A stretch of DNA of 64,000 nucleotides from Pohlia nutans (GCA_022496805.1 CM040091.1:16668336-16732335); one strand, 5' to 3'; shown: positions 43,572-55,725, numbered from the stretch's first letter. Translations and numbers: made by a program. The notes: generated by a model from the sequence alone, not told the origin.

Positions 43572-45170
43572 TGTACACCAATGGTCACAAAGTGGAAAGG
43601 CTAGTAAGATTTCAAGTCTCGGGCTTCTCTGCAGATCATCTTACCAATAACGCCCTGCCTTCAACTCCACCCGAAGCGAAAGGTATGAACCAGACGAAGG
43701 ATATATCATTCCCAGCAACGTGGTTTCTGTTATCGAAACAGAAACACTTCTCTGCCATCCCATTGATCCATTGCTAAGAAGAATACACCTGCAAGTCGAA
43801 AAAAAAAAAAAAACGAAATTAGCTCTTACAAGGACATGCATATAGAGAAGTATGACTTCACCCTCTGACCTGATTCTAAACGGAATTGTTGATTCCTTCG
43901 TTGTCACCGTAACTCACTGCGATAGACGTGATCATCACGTCTGAATGCCCTATAAAAGGGCCATCAATCGGCATTCATCTTCAATCCACTTGCAACGATA
44001 TTGCAGGTGAGTGGGAACTTAGAGGAACAGTTTTAAATACTCATACAAAATCATACCTGCCGACTTACGTCAAGCTGGCACCATCACCGATCTCCACAAA
44101 TGTTTGTTATTCCAGCTTCTGATAGCTAAGCACATTCATTTCCTCTGTTCTCCTCCGGCACCCTTGTTTTGAGAGTTGCTCTCATCATCCGTACAGCTTT
44201 CAAGGCTTCAACGAAAACATTGCTTGCAACGCCCAAACCTGTCATGCAACGTTCACAGAATGCTGAGATTCTAAGTGCAAGTTTCACCAACACGACTAAG
44301 TGACAAATTGAGTGACCTGTAGTCCATGCATCGAACGCTGAAATGTACATTTCTGGTACATTCTCTCCATGGAACATACACTGAGTATCGCCTGAGCAGC
44401 ATTCTAACAGTCGACTTGCTACCACTCTACTGCCGAGTTGCTCAACTACTGCCTGGGAATGTCCGCCCAATGGCCTTTGTACAACAGTCATTTACTTGCT
44501 GTATCTCAACTGCTACTCAAAGTACCAATGTCCATAAGATTGAGAAGCTTGAGCACCTCCATACATCAGAATCCAGCAGGCAGCTGGGAAGGAATACCAA
44601 AGAATGCACGCATTAATCTCACTGTCTAATTTCATTAAGCACTAACTACAGACTCCCAAAAGCGCACAACTCCTCATTCCACAACCAAGCCGGGTTTCAA
44701 TTTAGAATGGGATCGATACAACTGAGGGCTTTACTTGCACGGTATTGACGTACAAGCGCACAGCGCAACCTACATTGTGAAAGTTCCCACGCTCTTCAAA
44801 TTGAACATTCCAACGCTACAACATGTGAGCTCGCTGTTACATTCGTTTGCACAAATTCTGCGTAATAGACAAAATAGCACCAGTTCCATCCCAGATTTCA
44901 ATCGAAAGATCACTAATTCGACATTGTTAGACAGGAGCAACAATCAATGCGCGCGTAATCACATTTTGCATTAATTGTTACCACGTCCTCCTCCACAATG
45001 CAACACGCACACACACATTCACCATCACAAAACATTCATCCATCGAAACAGGAAACCAAACAAAAGAAAAACAGAGTAAAAGAAAAGCAAGCGATCACCA
45101 AGGCATCAAAAAGCCAACCAAACCTTTTCCCTTTCAATCACTCTGAAGAAAACAACAGCTCGTACTTACA
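43572..45170 (-). promoter_or_regulatory. 5' UTR with a 1.4-kb intron upstream of the methyltransferase
   Basis: A textbook acceptor, a long T run followed by CGACTTGCAG (exon begins 43788), lies upstream of the start codon. A strong donor, CAT/GTAAGTACG (exon ends 45170), lies further upstream. The exon above 45170 extends to an unmapped start near 45350-45430. It contains upstream ATGs, including a frame coding an arginine-rich peptide that ends before the main start. Leader introns of this kind are common in plants. The model rests only on splice-site consensus. Confidence 0.5.
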
Positions 45171-45429
45171 TGATGTTATAGTAGACCGTAAAAATAGAAA
45201 CTCCAAGCTTGTCACGATTGCTTCCAACCTCCTCCTTCTTCTTCTTCGCCTTCTTCCCCCTGCCCAATGCATTGCCTATTGTCTCCTCCTATTCCAATTC
45301 AATTGCATCGATCGCTTGCACTTCAAGGCACAAAACCCTACCCTCAGCTTAGGATGATTACCAATCCGCATCTCTCTGTTCTGACACACTCTGACACACT
45401 CTGACACTAATCGCAACGTCTGTCTTCCG

Positions 45430-46375
45430 CGATTTAAAAACTCAAAATGTGAAAAAAAATGGAAAAAAAAGCAATGCACGCATTCTACCGAAATGAAAAA
45501 ACGAATGCTGATCCCACCGCCATTGTGAGTATCGATCGACAACAACAACCACAACGAGAGTATACACAGCCGTTGCGTAACGCGTGATAGGGTTTTGGTA
45601 CATCCTTACAGTCAATGGCCCCTCTGCTCTGTACGTATAGCGTAGATCTCCCGGTATGTACCGTCGGGGATGATTTGAGGTTCGTAGATTTGAGAAACGT
45701 TTTGAACCCAACTGCCCGTCGGCCGAACTTGCTGCCCGGTTGGTGTGAAAAGGTCTTTGCCGTGCATTTAATGTGAGGGGCTCAAAGTTGTGAGAAAATG
45801 ATGGATGGACCACCAATGGTGAGGTGATTTTTTATGTAATAATTAAGTATCCCTTTTTTTTGTGGCAAAATCGGGTGAAGTACATAAGCACTCATCATTA
45901 ATGGAAGTGTGATGATTTTGTTAGATATTTGGTTATTTGATACTTTTTAAAGAAATAAAATCATTTTTAGTGTAAGTATGTCAATCGTAATCATTTATTA
46001 TAATAATAGCTATTTTAATTTAAAATTTTATTAAAGTTGAAATAATTTAACTTTTTAAAATAAAAAAATTATAATATTATATATATATTAATAGAGTCAG
46101 CCCCTCCTTATCGTTAGGCCTTCATAGTAAGATTTTTATAGCATTTACACATGTATAACAGGTAACCAAATAAGACGGTGGATTTTCAAGTTTTTAAAAA
46201 CTATGAAAGTTATAAACCATTATGAGGTGTCATTGATGGGATGAAATGATTGGTGACAATCTACCCAAACTATGTACCTATTAGTAAAAGTTGTTTAATA
46301 GCATTTAAACATGTATTACATATATTCATAAAAGAGGGTGGATTTTCAAAATTTTAACATTTATGAATGTCACAA
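45430..46375. other. Promoter-side flank and AT-rich intergenic DNA
   Basis: The portion to about 45800 is less AT-rich and is the likely promoter side of the methyltransferase gene. About 46127-46250 and 46285-46375 are direct repeats (TTATAGCATTTACACATGTAT, GGTGGATTTTCAA), the second of which hosts the mini-Helitron. Confidence 0.45.
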
Positions 46376-46481
46376 TCTATTATACAATACAGCATGGTTT
46401 GTCTCACTCGACCAATCCGCGTTGGAATCCGTCGAAGAGACAATCCAAACTCAATGTGCTCAACAGCACGGGTCCCACTAG
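46376..46481 (+). mobile_element. 106-bp mini-Helitron, copy 1
   Basis: It starts TCTATTATACAATACAGC and ends CACTAG. A hairpin GTGCT-CAAC-AGCAC (46456-46469) lies 8 bp before the CTAG. It sits exactly between A (46375) and T (46482) without target duplication. Neighbouring sequence 46210-46235 (TTATAAACCATTATGAGGTG) aligns base for base with the joined flanks (TCACAA plus TTTATTATGAGGTG), giving an internal empty-site control. It has no coding capacity. Confidence 0.85.
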
Positions 46482-47461
46482 TTTATTATGAGGTGTCATT
46501 GATTGGTTGAAATGGTTGGTAGCAAATTCCATTCTTTTCATAATTTAATTCAATTTATGGTGACAAAAATCACTCAAAAACTCAAAACTCTCGCAGTGTG
46601 CGTCCAAATGCAATGAAATGACTTATATGCATCCTTCTTTGTCGAGAACTTTCCAATTGCACCAAGCACATGTCCGGTGGGCGCACAATTCGAGAGATCT
46701 AAACGTTATACACAAACAAAACAAACAAACAAACAAAACAACTTTGTTAACGGTAAGATATTCATTTTATTTTATTTTTAATTTTCCAAATACATTGGTT
46801 TGTAATGTTAAATTAAGTTAGTTTAACTTTATGCACAAAATTGGTGTTATTGATTTAGATCTTAAAGTGCATTTGGCAAAGCTTCAAATATCGTATGATT
46901 TGTGAGTTTATAAAAATAAAATATTTGAATCATGATTAAAAATAAATTTTATACTATTTTCTTAAATATAATGTGAATTTCTCTCTACTTCATTTTTAAA
47001 ATTGTATTAAAAAAATTTATTCTTAGTTTTTGAATTGGTACAATTGGTTAAAATCGTAACTTGCATTTACCAACTAATCATAAGTACCATAAAATTTTAT
47101 TTGTAGAATTTACTGATTTTGCATATGCCACCCATCGGTTTAAATTTTTAAATTTTTATTAAATCTTGTATATGCTAATATTTTACAAATCCTCAAGAGT
47201 AGGTCTTAGTTGATGAATATCAACATGTCAATATGTCAAGGGAGGTTAAACATGTCATGGTTTGAGGAAACAAGCATTCATAAAATTTTAAGTGTTTTCT
47301 AAAAAAAAGGTCCAAAGATTGAGTCTATGTACATAGTCAACTATAAAAACACATGTCTTGAATTTTTATGTGTAATTTTTTTACTACATTATGCATCACT
47401 ATATGCCTAACAACTCTTTTGTTCAATTTTTTTTGGTTTTTAATCACTTTTGTTCAATGTG

Positions 47462-47549
47462 TACTCCCTCTATCCGACTAAAGGACATAGATTTATTTTG
47501 TAATGTACAAAGGAAAACACGGTGTTTTAGTGGGATAGAAGGAGTTGTA
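47462..47549. mobile_element. Short Stowaway-like MITE, copy 3
   Basis: The left end TACTCCCTCTATCCGACTAA and the right end TTAGTGGGATAGAAGGAGT are inverted repeats, about 88 bp in total, next to TA dinucleotides. It is an internally deleted form of the same family. Confidence 0.7.
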
Positions 47550-48799
47550 ATTTAAAGTTTATTTATTCAATGATAGATTTAGTTTGTGGATTGAGTGTCT
47601 CATGCCGATGTACATAAGTGAGTAATTAAGTGACAACCATTGCCCTTACTTCAACAAGGCATTTTTTAATAGATTACTAATATGTATATAGACTATGAGT
47701 CATCTATCACTAAAAGCTTATAGAGTCAAAAAAATAATACATACTTTACAGTTGTGTGGGCAAACTTGAGTTTTGTTGGTTGCAAGGTGTAAAACTTACA
47801 TTTCACTCATTTGATATAAAAAAAGCCTCCTTGTCATATACACACAAATAATGACAATTTCACCACTTTCTCTATTTTCAATATTTGAATATAGTATTTA
47901 CTGCCAATTGTATTTTGTATAATACCCTATATCATAATTGGTTTTGACATAAATAAAATAAAAAATAAAAAATAATTAAGTACCATACACGTGTTATCTT
48001 GTGACCAACTCAAGGTGATGCGGACTTCTCAAAATTTGAATTAGAAATTCAATGTCAACAACTGATGTTGTGATGTTATATACAAAAGTGTTCATATAGA
48101 AATGAAGAATTTAGAAGTGATTTGTGATAGACTAAAGGTGATTTGTAAGGATACAATCTATGGGAGTTTGAAGGTGAATAGTATATGGTAGTTTGGAGGT
48201 GATTAGTCTATGACACTTTGGAGATGAATAGTCTTTGACGTAAATAGTCTACGATAATTTTGAAGGTGAATATTCTAGAGGGGTGATTTTGCACTAAATT
48301 GTCATAGTTCTCACCAAAAAAAAGTTTCTAATGTTGTAAAGAAATTGCATTAATGATATAATATAATAAATAAGGAAAAGCACCAAAAACATTTTAATAT
48401 AGTAAAAATGAATCTTTTGTAATCTTTTAAAATATATTTTATGGGATTTTGGAATATTTTGAAATATCCTCATAATTTTTTCAAATATTCATGTTGATGT
48501 GATTTAATTTGCTTGCCAACCATGTCAAATGTATATTGCTTGCATGATTTTTTTTGGGATAATCGCCATTTTAAAAGACATTTAATGTAAAAGAACAAAA
48601 TTGTCGCCATAATCCTCTAATATTCACCTTGCTCACATAATTTTTTGAAATCTTTTTTCAACACGATACCTTTATGATACAAGAATTGAGGAAAACTATT
48701 GCCATTACTATATCTTCAATGAAATGTATTAATTAAGGCAATAAAGTATTTATTCTACAACATCCCCAAATGCAATGTATTACATTTAAATTCAAATAA

Positions 48800-48802
<3 letters not shown>

Positions 48803-48849
<47 letters not shown>
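48803..48849. repeat. AT dinucleotide microsatellite
   Basis: An uninterrupted TA repeat of about 23 units. Confidence 0.95.
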
Positions 48850-48850
<1 letters not shown>

Positions 48851-49486
48851 CCTCCAATACCTTTTCACTATGGTTAACTTTTGCCAAAAAACTAATTTCA
48901 ATGACCAATAGAAAATGTTTACTACCACATTTTCCTTATTATGCAATGTCACACGATACATTTTGAACGCCCTACTGTAGGAACACCAAGAGGTAATACC
49001 TTACAATCTGGAAATGAACAATTAATAGGTGAACAATCTTTCGGATGTGATGGTGTGGCTCGAAGGCACGACGCATACAAGTATGGTAGGAGTTTTCTAC
49101 AATATCGATAGGCCATGCCTATAGTGTAACTCGCAGGGATAGACCACAAAGTTTCATACATCTATATTTTCATCCAAATTCACGATTCTCATCCATCTAG
49201 GCTACCATGTAATACTACATATTTTCGAGTTGTATTTTTTACAAACTATGTAGTTATTTTCGAACAATCTGGAAGTATACAACCTGGAAATTTGTACTGT
49301 ATAGTGGTGAAGTCGTGTTACAATCTCACTAAATAATTGTAAAATGTTTTCCCAGGTTAGATGATTTGTAAAATATAAAATTTTAATTTTAATTTATAAA
49401 TTTAAGATCTAAAAGTAGTCAGTAATTAGTAAAATAAATGGCTATGAATTTAACAAGTTTGGAAAACAAATAGGTTTAACTCATAA

Positions 49487-50405
49487 CCCCTAAAAGACCA
49501 GGTGGACACATTGTGTTCACGAATAATTTCATTACTTGAATAACTTGTTTGGATTTCATAATTTTGACTCAATGTTAACTAGAGAATTGAAAATGTTCGT
49601 TTCAAGAACACAAAAAAACTTCAAGATTTGCAATTATATTGATTGATTCATTGGGAAAAAACTAAAACGTCAACGTAGGTGAACTTGGGACATAGTAGTT
49701 AGGGCGGTTGATGACTTGGAGGGCGTTTTCACACTTGGACGTGACATTTGTAAAAAAAAAAAGAAGTGTCCAATATGTAAAATATTTTCCAATACTGCAT
49801 CATTAACACTATAAAATAATTACAGAAAATGTTTAAATATATTTTAAATTGAATCTTTTCAAATTAATTGGAATCTTTTCTACATATTTTATATTATTTT
49901 GGAATATTTTGGAATATTCCAAATATATATTTGAATTCTTTAAAAGAAATTGTAATGTAAAAATTAATAACGATCACAAACACCGGCTCAACGAGTCACC
50001 AACAAGTCACCTCACCCAAACATAAATCTTTGAGAATCAATCATTGTTGTTGTATTTAGTTTTAGAACACCATTTTTTGTGGGCACCTAAATATAGTACA
50101 TCTTTGTATGCTTCTAAAATTTCAAACGCTAATCATGGTTTCTAAATTTATGAGAAAGTTTGCAATGAATGACCTGTTGGTTTTATTCAAAATTTTCAAA
50201 AATCAACTTATGATCAAACCTTATAATCATGTAATATATACGGTAGATTGTTCTGAAAATTAATGTACAGTCTCATGACTAAGTCCTTTATGAACTTCGA
50301 CGGTGAAGTTTTCTACATGAATACTAATCAAGAGATACAATTGCCTTTTTGAAAGCATCATGAGAAAGTGATAAAATTTTAGGAATGAGCATGGTCCTTT
50401 AGGGG
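49487..50405 (-). mobile_element. TTAA-flanked element, family A, copy 2
   Basis: The inverse partner of 30365-31275. The left target site reads ATAA (49483-49486) and the right TTAA (50406-50409). The termini are CCCCTAAAAGACCAGGTG and GCATGGTCCTTTAGGGG. Long near-identical stretches between the copies point to fairly recent amplification. The right TTAA is shared with the next element. Confidence 0.85.
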
Positions 50406-50409
50406 TTAA

Positions 50410-50956
50410 ATGTCCACACTACAATTATTTGGACAACCCTCATCAATTCCTCACATTTTGAAATGTATTACATTTTTTTGATATTTTTCTCATGTAAGGT
50501 ATTGTTAAAACCAATTTACCCTCATTTTTTCATAATTATTTAATTGAAAAGATTATAAGATTTTTCAAAGTTTTTTCTTGTAAAATCATAGTAATTACAA
50601 AAAGCTTAGAATAGAATTAAAGTTTTAGGGAAAATGTAAATAATAGTGATGAACAATAAGGTGTAGGTGGCGTGCATCTTGAGCTTACATAAAAAGAAAT
50701 TGGATAGAAAAAAACATTTTTTGCAGTGTATATTGGAATTTTGGGGTTTTGAGTTTTAAAGTGCTCTAAAAAAACGCAATTTTAACAATTTTGAAGGATT
50801 GTAAGTTGAACTAGAAAGTAGAAGGTAGCCCCTAGTCTCCCACACTTTTTTTTAGTTGGGACCATTTTCATTTGAAATTAGGAACTAGGTCAAAATCAAA
50901 ATTTGACTGAAAAATGATCAATCATGGCCCTATAGGGCTCTTTGCACATCTAAGGG
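50410..50956 (-). mobile_element. TTAA-flanked element, family G, copy 2
   Basis: It begins at the TTAA shared with family A (50406-50409) and ends CATCTAAGGG before TTAA 50957-50960. It is the inverse of the left half of 10585-11475 (GAGCTTACATAAAAAGAAAT, GGACCATTTTCATTTGAAAT, AACTAGGTCAAAATCAAAAT). The left end lacks the usual CCCC terminus and may be truncated. Confidence 0.55.
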
Positions 50957-50960
50957 TTAA

Positions 50961-51624
50961 CTACACTAAAATTGTGATTTAGTGTCCAACGATAATTCAT
51001 GTATCTACTACCACAATTCATTCAAAGATGACAAGAAATAGTACTCCTACACTATGTAGGAGTTTGCCACTTGTCATTTGCACTTCAATTGAAAGTGCGA
51101 TGTTTCTTCTAGGTCACAAGAATGATATGAGTTAGCATGCCATGTTTATTATAAAGTTGCCATTCCTTATTGGAACATTACATCCAAAAGGTTTACTGGA
51201 AGTTTTATTATTTTAAGATTTACACTAAAAAGTTTTATACAAAGACACTATTATCTTCAAATAGTCAAATAGTGTATGTGTTAAGAAATAATGTCCAAAA
51301 CGCTAAATCACAATTTTATTGTAAATTAGTAGTCACTAGGATCACAAAGAGATAAGCGCAGTGGGCCTTACTCCCTTGTAATAATCAACCTCGATAATAA
51401 AACACTCCATAAATTGAAAACCTCACTAATGCAACACATTTTTTGTTTCCAAACTTTAATTCAAAATTCACTTGATAATATGACAATGACACTCATAATG
51501 CAACACTTTCAGACCCTCTATTTGTCATATTATGGTGGTCATAAATTGTTTGGAACAGTCGACCCTACTACATTCTATTTATCCATAGCATGTGAATGCA
51601 CTAATAGGATGAGTTTTTTGGTCT
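50961..51624. other. AT-rich intergenic DNA
   Basis: No gene. TTAGTGTCCAACGATAATTCA near 50989 and AATGTCCAAAACGCTAAATCAC near 51290 face each other and may be the ends of one more small element. Confidence 0.4.
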
Positions 51625-51628
51625 TTAA

Positions 51629-52158
51629 CCCTTTAACGTCCTAATTCAACACTGTTTTCAAAGATTTGTTATAAAATGTTTGATGAAAAGCAAAAATGGA
51701 GTTAATACACAAAGCAAAGTTGTAAATGTCAATGTGAAGATTGCATCTGTACGATTGGATTCATCATATTATTTATTGATATTTATTGATGAATTTTGAA
51801 AGGTTTTCTCTTGAAATTCATTAAAAATCCAAAATTAACTCATTTTCGTAATTAAAAATGGCGAGGAAATTGGAATAACTTGCATTGCAAGATGGTATGG
51901 TTTCCATTATTTGATTCTACTTATTTTGAAAAATCATGTTTAAGGTCTCACTTTTTGAACTAATAATGAAACTTGACATAAACCAATTCTTTTGTTTTTC
52001 AAAAAATCACAATATGTTATTTTGAAGATCCATACCGTCCAAATAATAGTCAATTAGCACAGGAACGAAGAGAAATTTGGATGGATGAGAAAGGTAGTGT
52101 TGGGAAAGGTTGCAGTCTCTTCGTCGTTCATATATTGGACACAGGCGCGTCAAAGGTC
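51629..52158 (-). mobile_element. TTAA element, family B, copy 2 (uninterrupted)
   Basis: TTAA 51625-51628 precedes CCCTTTAACGTCC. The far end GGCGCGTCAAAGG is followed by decayed TTGA. This 530-bp copy lacks both insertions seen in copy 1 and so serves as the reference for that nest. Confidence 0.8.
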
Positions 52159-52162
52159 TTGA

Positions 52163-52800
52163 AACCTTAGTGAATTTCAAAGGAATTTTATTAAAGGAGT
52201 TTTGACAGTTCAAAGATTGTTGGTGAAACTAAACCAAATGGGAGTTGCAAATCTCAATAGACACTAACAAACATCTTTGAATTCTTATTTTCTTCCATCA
52301 TAGGTAAATTGGTTCCTATTTTTACTTTTAATTATTATTGATGAGCAGTTTATTTTTAACTTGAATTAGCATATGGTAGAAACACCAAAAAACTATCAAT
52401 AAGTAATCTAGTATAGTTGGGGGCATTTTTCCAAGGTAGAGTATATTTGCAGTATTAACAATTGAAAATGATGATTTAAAAAAAATCATTTTTATAGATA
52501 AGCCATGTAATTCCTATGAATTTACAAAGTAGAATATTTTTGTAGTATTAATAATTGAAAATGATGATTTTCCAAATTTTTATTTTTATAGATAAGCCAT
52601 GTAATTGCTATGAATTTACAAAGTAAGAAGTTGCCTAAACCATTTAGACCAACCCATAGACTTGTAAAAAACCAATCCAAACTAAACAAATGACAATTAA
52701 GTTTGGGATAGTTTAAAAGCACTTTACGAGTGCATCGACGGAATTGGGTGTACTTTGAAGAGGACCCGTTGTTTTGCCCCGAAAGAGGCACAAAATTAGA
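52163..52800. other. AT-rich DNA with a local duplication
   Basis: TTGAAAATGATGATTT..TTTTTATAGATAAGCCATGTAATT is present twice (about 52464-52520 and 52555-52610). No gene is supported. Confidence 0.45.
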
Positions 52801-53749
52801 ACACTATCTTACGGGAAGATATTGACAGAGGCATACCAACATCATTACTCCAGGAGTCTGCATTTCAACGAGAGAGAGGAACATCAAACAGATGGGAGAG
52901 TGCAATAAAATCAACAACATGCAATCACCCTTTCCATCAAGCATCATCGCAAGTACAGCCTTATGATCTGAATCATCAACCTGTATAATGTGAGAGCTTG
53001 AGAAACATCCCTGAATTGGTATTACTAGAACTTCAGGTTTATCGTAATCATGTCATCAAACTGTAATTAACCTGAGACGACCATTAGGAGCTGCATTACC
53101 AGCATTCAAGCTCATTACGAATGCTATAACGCCACTGTTGAGTACCGGTGGTATGTCCTTGTGATAAATACTTTAGACCATATTAAATAACCATTTCGGC
53201 GTAGTAGGGTGTTACCAAGTTTCAGAACATCAGCTGACTCTAGTTCTGCATTCAGAACTTGTAACTTGACGCAATAAACCTAGTAAAGTAACATACACAA
53301 ACGTCAGGCAATATATATACCAACCCTATCAACTCAAATCTAGAGTTTAGGGTTTAGGGCCAGCAGGGTCCCAAGAGAGCTGTGATCGTAAACCTTACCA
53401 TGGGCTTTGGAATGAGCGGTTTTGAAGGGCCTTGGATCACCAAGTTGATGAGGTCGGATTTGGACTGCTCTCGACTCAGAGTACTGCAAATCTGAGACCC
53501 CCATTTCCACACGTGAATGTCGTCGTCAAGAATCTACTCATAACTGGACTTAACATAACTGAGTTCGAGGGGATAATGCAAAACTTACAGTCCTTTCTAG
53601 ATTAGATGCTCACAGACAGACAAAGGTATGATGTGACATACTACGGATTATAAACTCATGACTTTATCATTCAACAAGAGGGTTTGTGCTCGTCACTCTC
53701 GCTCAATTGAAAATGGACAGCAATCATAAGTGGTGAAAAGGACCTCACC
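52801..53749 (-). other. Likely spliced 3' UTR or unidentified exons
   Basis: On the minus strand, good splice signals follow the duplicated maturase fragment: donor CAG/GTGAGG (exon ends 53749), acceptor GATTTGCAG (exon from about 53487), donor ATG/GTAAGG (exon ends about 53401). A telo-box-like AAACCCTAA lies at 53347-53355. The exon in between could encode SKSDLINLVIQGPSKPLIPK, but no family is recognised and no start is obvious. Because the maturase frame stops earlier, this may be non-coding trailer of that locus. Confidence 0.3.
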
Positions 53750-53837
53750 TGATTCAGCAGAAGCTCGAAGTGACTGCTGTAACAATCTCGATGAATCTCG
53801 AGGCCTGGTAAACATTTACCAAGTCAAAGAGGTGATC

Positions 53838-54090
53838 CTTCACTTCGAGAAATCCTCATACTGTGGCTCTTTGGCCAACTTCGTGAACAAAGCCCGACTA
53901 GAAATTCGCCATTTTCTACAAAGAATAAAGATACCCCAGAATCTCAACATCCAAAACACTCGATGCATCATGTTCTTGTTGTCAAACAATGGAGTAACAG
54001 GGGCTGCAAAACTTTCAAATCGTTCTCCCATTGAGTAACCCTAAGCCCAATCCGAGATTCTGCTTAGCAATACGCGAATTGTCGATGTCG
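53838..54090 (-). pseudogene. Internally deleted partial duplicate of the maturase gene
   Basis: Two pieces of the neighbouring gene are joined. Positions about 54000-54090 match its intron 1 (55375-55465: TCCGAGATT, GCGAATTGT, CATTGAGTAA). Positions 53838-53995 match its 3' coding end, encoding DNKNMMHRVFWMLRF then CRKWRIS and PQYEDF. Everything between is deleted. The copy also has a stop (FSK then TGA) where the main gene reads FLKGRITSSTW. It cannot make a maturase. Confidence 0.85.
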
Positions 54091-54102
54091 CATAGTTACC
54101 GT

Positions 54103-55578
54103 TTACCAAGTCGAAGAGGTGATCCTTCCCTTCAAGAAATCCTCATACTGAGACTCGTTAGCCAACTTCTTGAACAAAGCCCGAGTTGAAATTCGCCATT
54201 TTCTACAAAGAGTAAAGATACCCGAGAATCTCAGCATCCAAAACACTCTGTGCATCATGTTCTTGTTGTCCACAATGGAGTAATACTCCATCAAACCTCG
54301 CGTGATGTTGGTGCACCGTCGCAGAATCTCCTCGGCATCCAGATGAATCCACGCACTCCTGCCTCGAGGGAACTCCGCATTCACAGCAAAGCCCTGATCC
54401 ACAAGCTTCGTTACAATCTCATTGACTGGCGCTTCCAACACAATGCGGCCCAAAGCACGCTCCGCTCTTTTCTCACCCACCAAGCTCTCCACGTACTTCC
54501 TGTTTCTTGTTCCAATCAAAACTCCCAGAAACTTCACCTTCTCAGAGGCTAAATGGAAGATTTGCACACTGTCATCCTCCATTTGCAGCTTCAGGTTTCC
54601 GTTCAAGTATGACCTAATTTCGTCCCGGGCCTTCACAGCTAGAGATTTCGGCCCTTTCACTCCCATTATCCACTGATCACCACAGCGAATGTAATGGATC
54701 TTGGAGAGTACTGGATCTAGGGTTAGCACAGGGTTGTCCCGAAGCCAAGCATCAAACTCACTCAAATACACGTTGGTGAACAAAGGCCAGAGAATACCAC
54801 CCTTGGAAACCCCTGTTAGGTTATGAAACCGCTCAGCACTTTTCACAAGCCCTGCATTGACAAGCTTCCAGTACAAGTCCAGGAGCTGCTGGTCATTCAC
54901 GGCTCGCATTAGAATCTCCGCCAACACAGAATGATCCAAATTCTTCAATAATCCATGAGTGGTGGCAGTGATCATCCACGTCGCGCCAGTCCACTTGCGT
55001 ACTCGCTGCAACGTTGCTTGCGCGGAGATTTGGGACTTGGCAAAGACCGGCTCGAGAATCAACCTAAAGACCTCCTGGATGAGCTGATCGGTGCACGGAG
55101 GGGTTCCTATGAATTTCCCATCAATGGATTCGTTCTCAAGAACAGGCTGGAATTGAAACGACCTATTTTTCATCTGCTCGATCACTCGGTGAATTGAACT
55201 CTCGGAGAAAGAAGACGCGTCCCCCTTGTTGTTGTTCCGCAAATTGCGATAGGCCACTTCGTAAATGTCAGGGTCGAAAAAAGTGGCGTATTTGCAACGG
55301 CCATTACTTTTGGAAATGTGTCTGGCCTTGCACGCTTCTGGATAGTCCTGCTGTTTGAGAACTGATCAAACAGGGGTTGCAAAACTTTGAAATCGCTACA
55401 CATTGAGTAATCGTAATCCTAACCCTAATCCGAGATTACGCTTAACGATTCGCGAATTGTAGTTAGGAAACCGCACCTGTCGATGATCGAGGCTCCAGTC
55501 GGGCACCGTTGCGAGACACTTCACGCTGCTCTGGTTCCTGAAGGCCAAGCCGAATCTTCTCACACTGGCTCGCAGCAT
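54103..55578 (-). CDS. Mitochondria-targeted group II intron maturase-like protein (nMAT type)
   Basis: By family, a nuclear gene for a protein that assists group II intron splicing in mitochondria. Exon 1 is 55578-55477 (34 residues). Its basic, Arg- and Ser-bearing start MLRASVRRFGLAFRN looks like a mitochondrial presequence. The intron begins GTGCGG and ends at a tandem CAGCAG. Exon 2 is 55347-54103, or from 55350 if the first CAG is used, giving 448 or 449 residues. Exon 2 opens with DYPEACKARHISKSNGRCKY. Motifs: RT3-like block near 155-175 where the catalytic Asp reads Thr 163; RT4-like GVSKGG 213-218; the YADD tetrad is CGDQ (256-259); LGVLIG near 308; domain X about 335-436 ending YSIVDNKNMMHRVFWMLRF then CRKWRIS. 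No endonuclease domain. It is shorter than Arabidopsis nMAT proteins. RT activity is not expected, yet the frame is intact, which fits a maturase-only role. A partial duplicate lies directly downstream. Confidence 0.85.
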
Positions 55579-55725
55579 CTTTAAGGTACCGTGAAGTGCA
55601 GAAACTTAACACCCTGGCAACACGATGAATCTCTACAGTCGATTGGAGCGTGTAAGTTAATTCACATCCTCGACTGCCGGGCTCCGACCGTGGAGGAGGA
55701 AAAGTGTACAAGAAGAAGCCGGGGT

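Larger units (their letters stand above)
46483..49486. other. AT-rich intergenic DNA
   Basis: No gene is supported. It contains a short Stowaway (47462-47549), a run of GGTGATTAGTCTATG-like phrases near 48110-48270, and an AT repeat at 48803-48849. Confidence 0.5.

Noticed and set aside
44126..44491. A 121-codon minus-strand frame upstream of the methyltransferase.
   Set aside because: It lies within the predicted leader intron, has no recognised domain and no supporting splice sites.
38024..44616. Plus-strand frames and short minus-strand frames across the methyltransferase introns.
   Set aside because: They do not fit the splice chain and match no family. The chosen exons keep frame through eleven junctions.
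53340..53360. Telomere-like GGGTTTAGGG words as an interstitial telomere.
   Set aside because: Only about two repeat units are present. A telo-box near a transcript is the simpler reading.
54250..55197. Plus-strand frames opposite the maturase.
   Set aside because: They are shadows of a well-supported minus-strand coding region.
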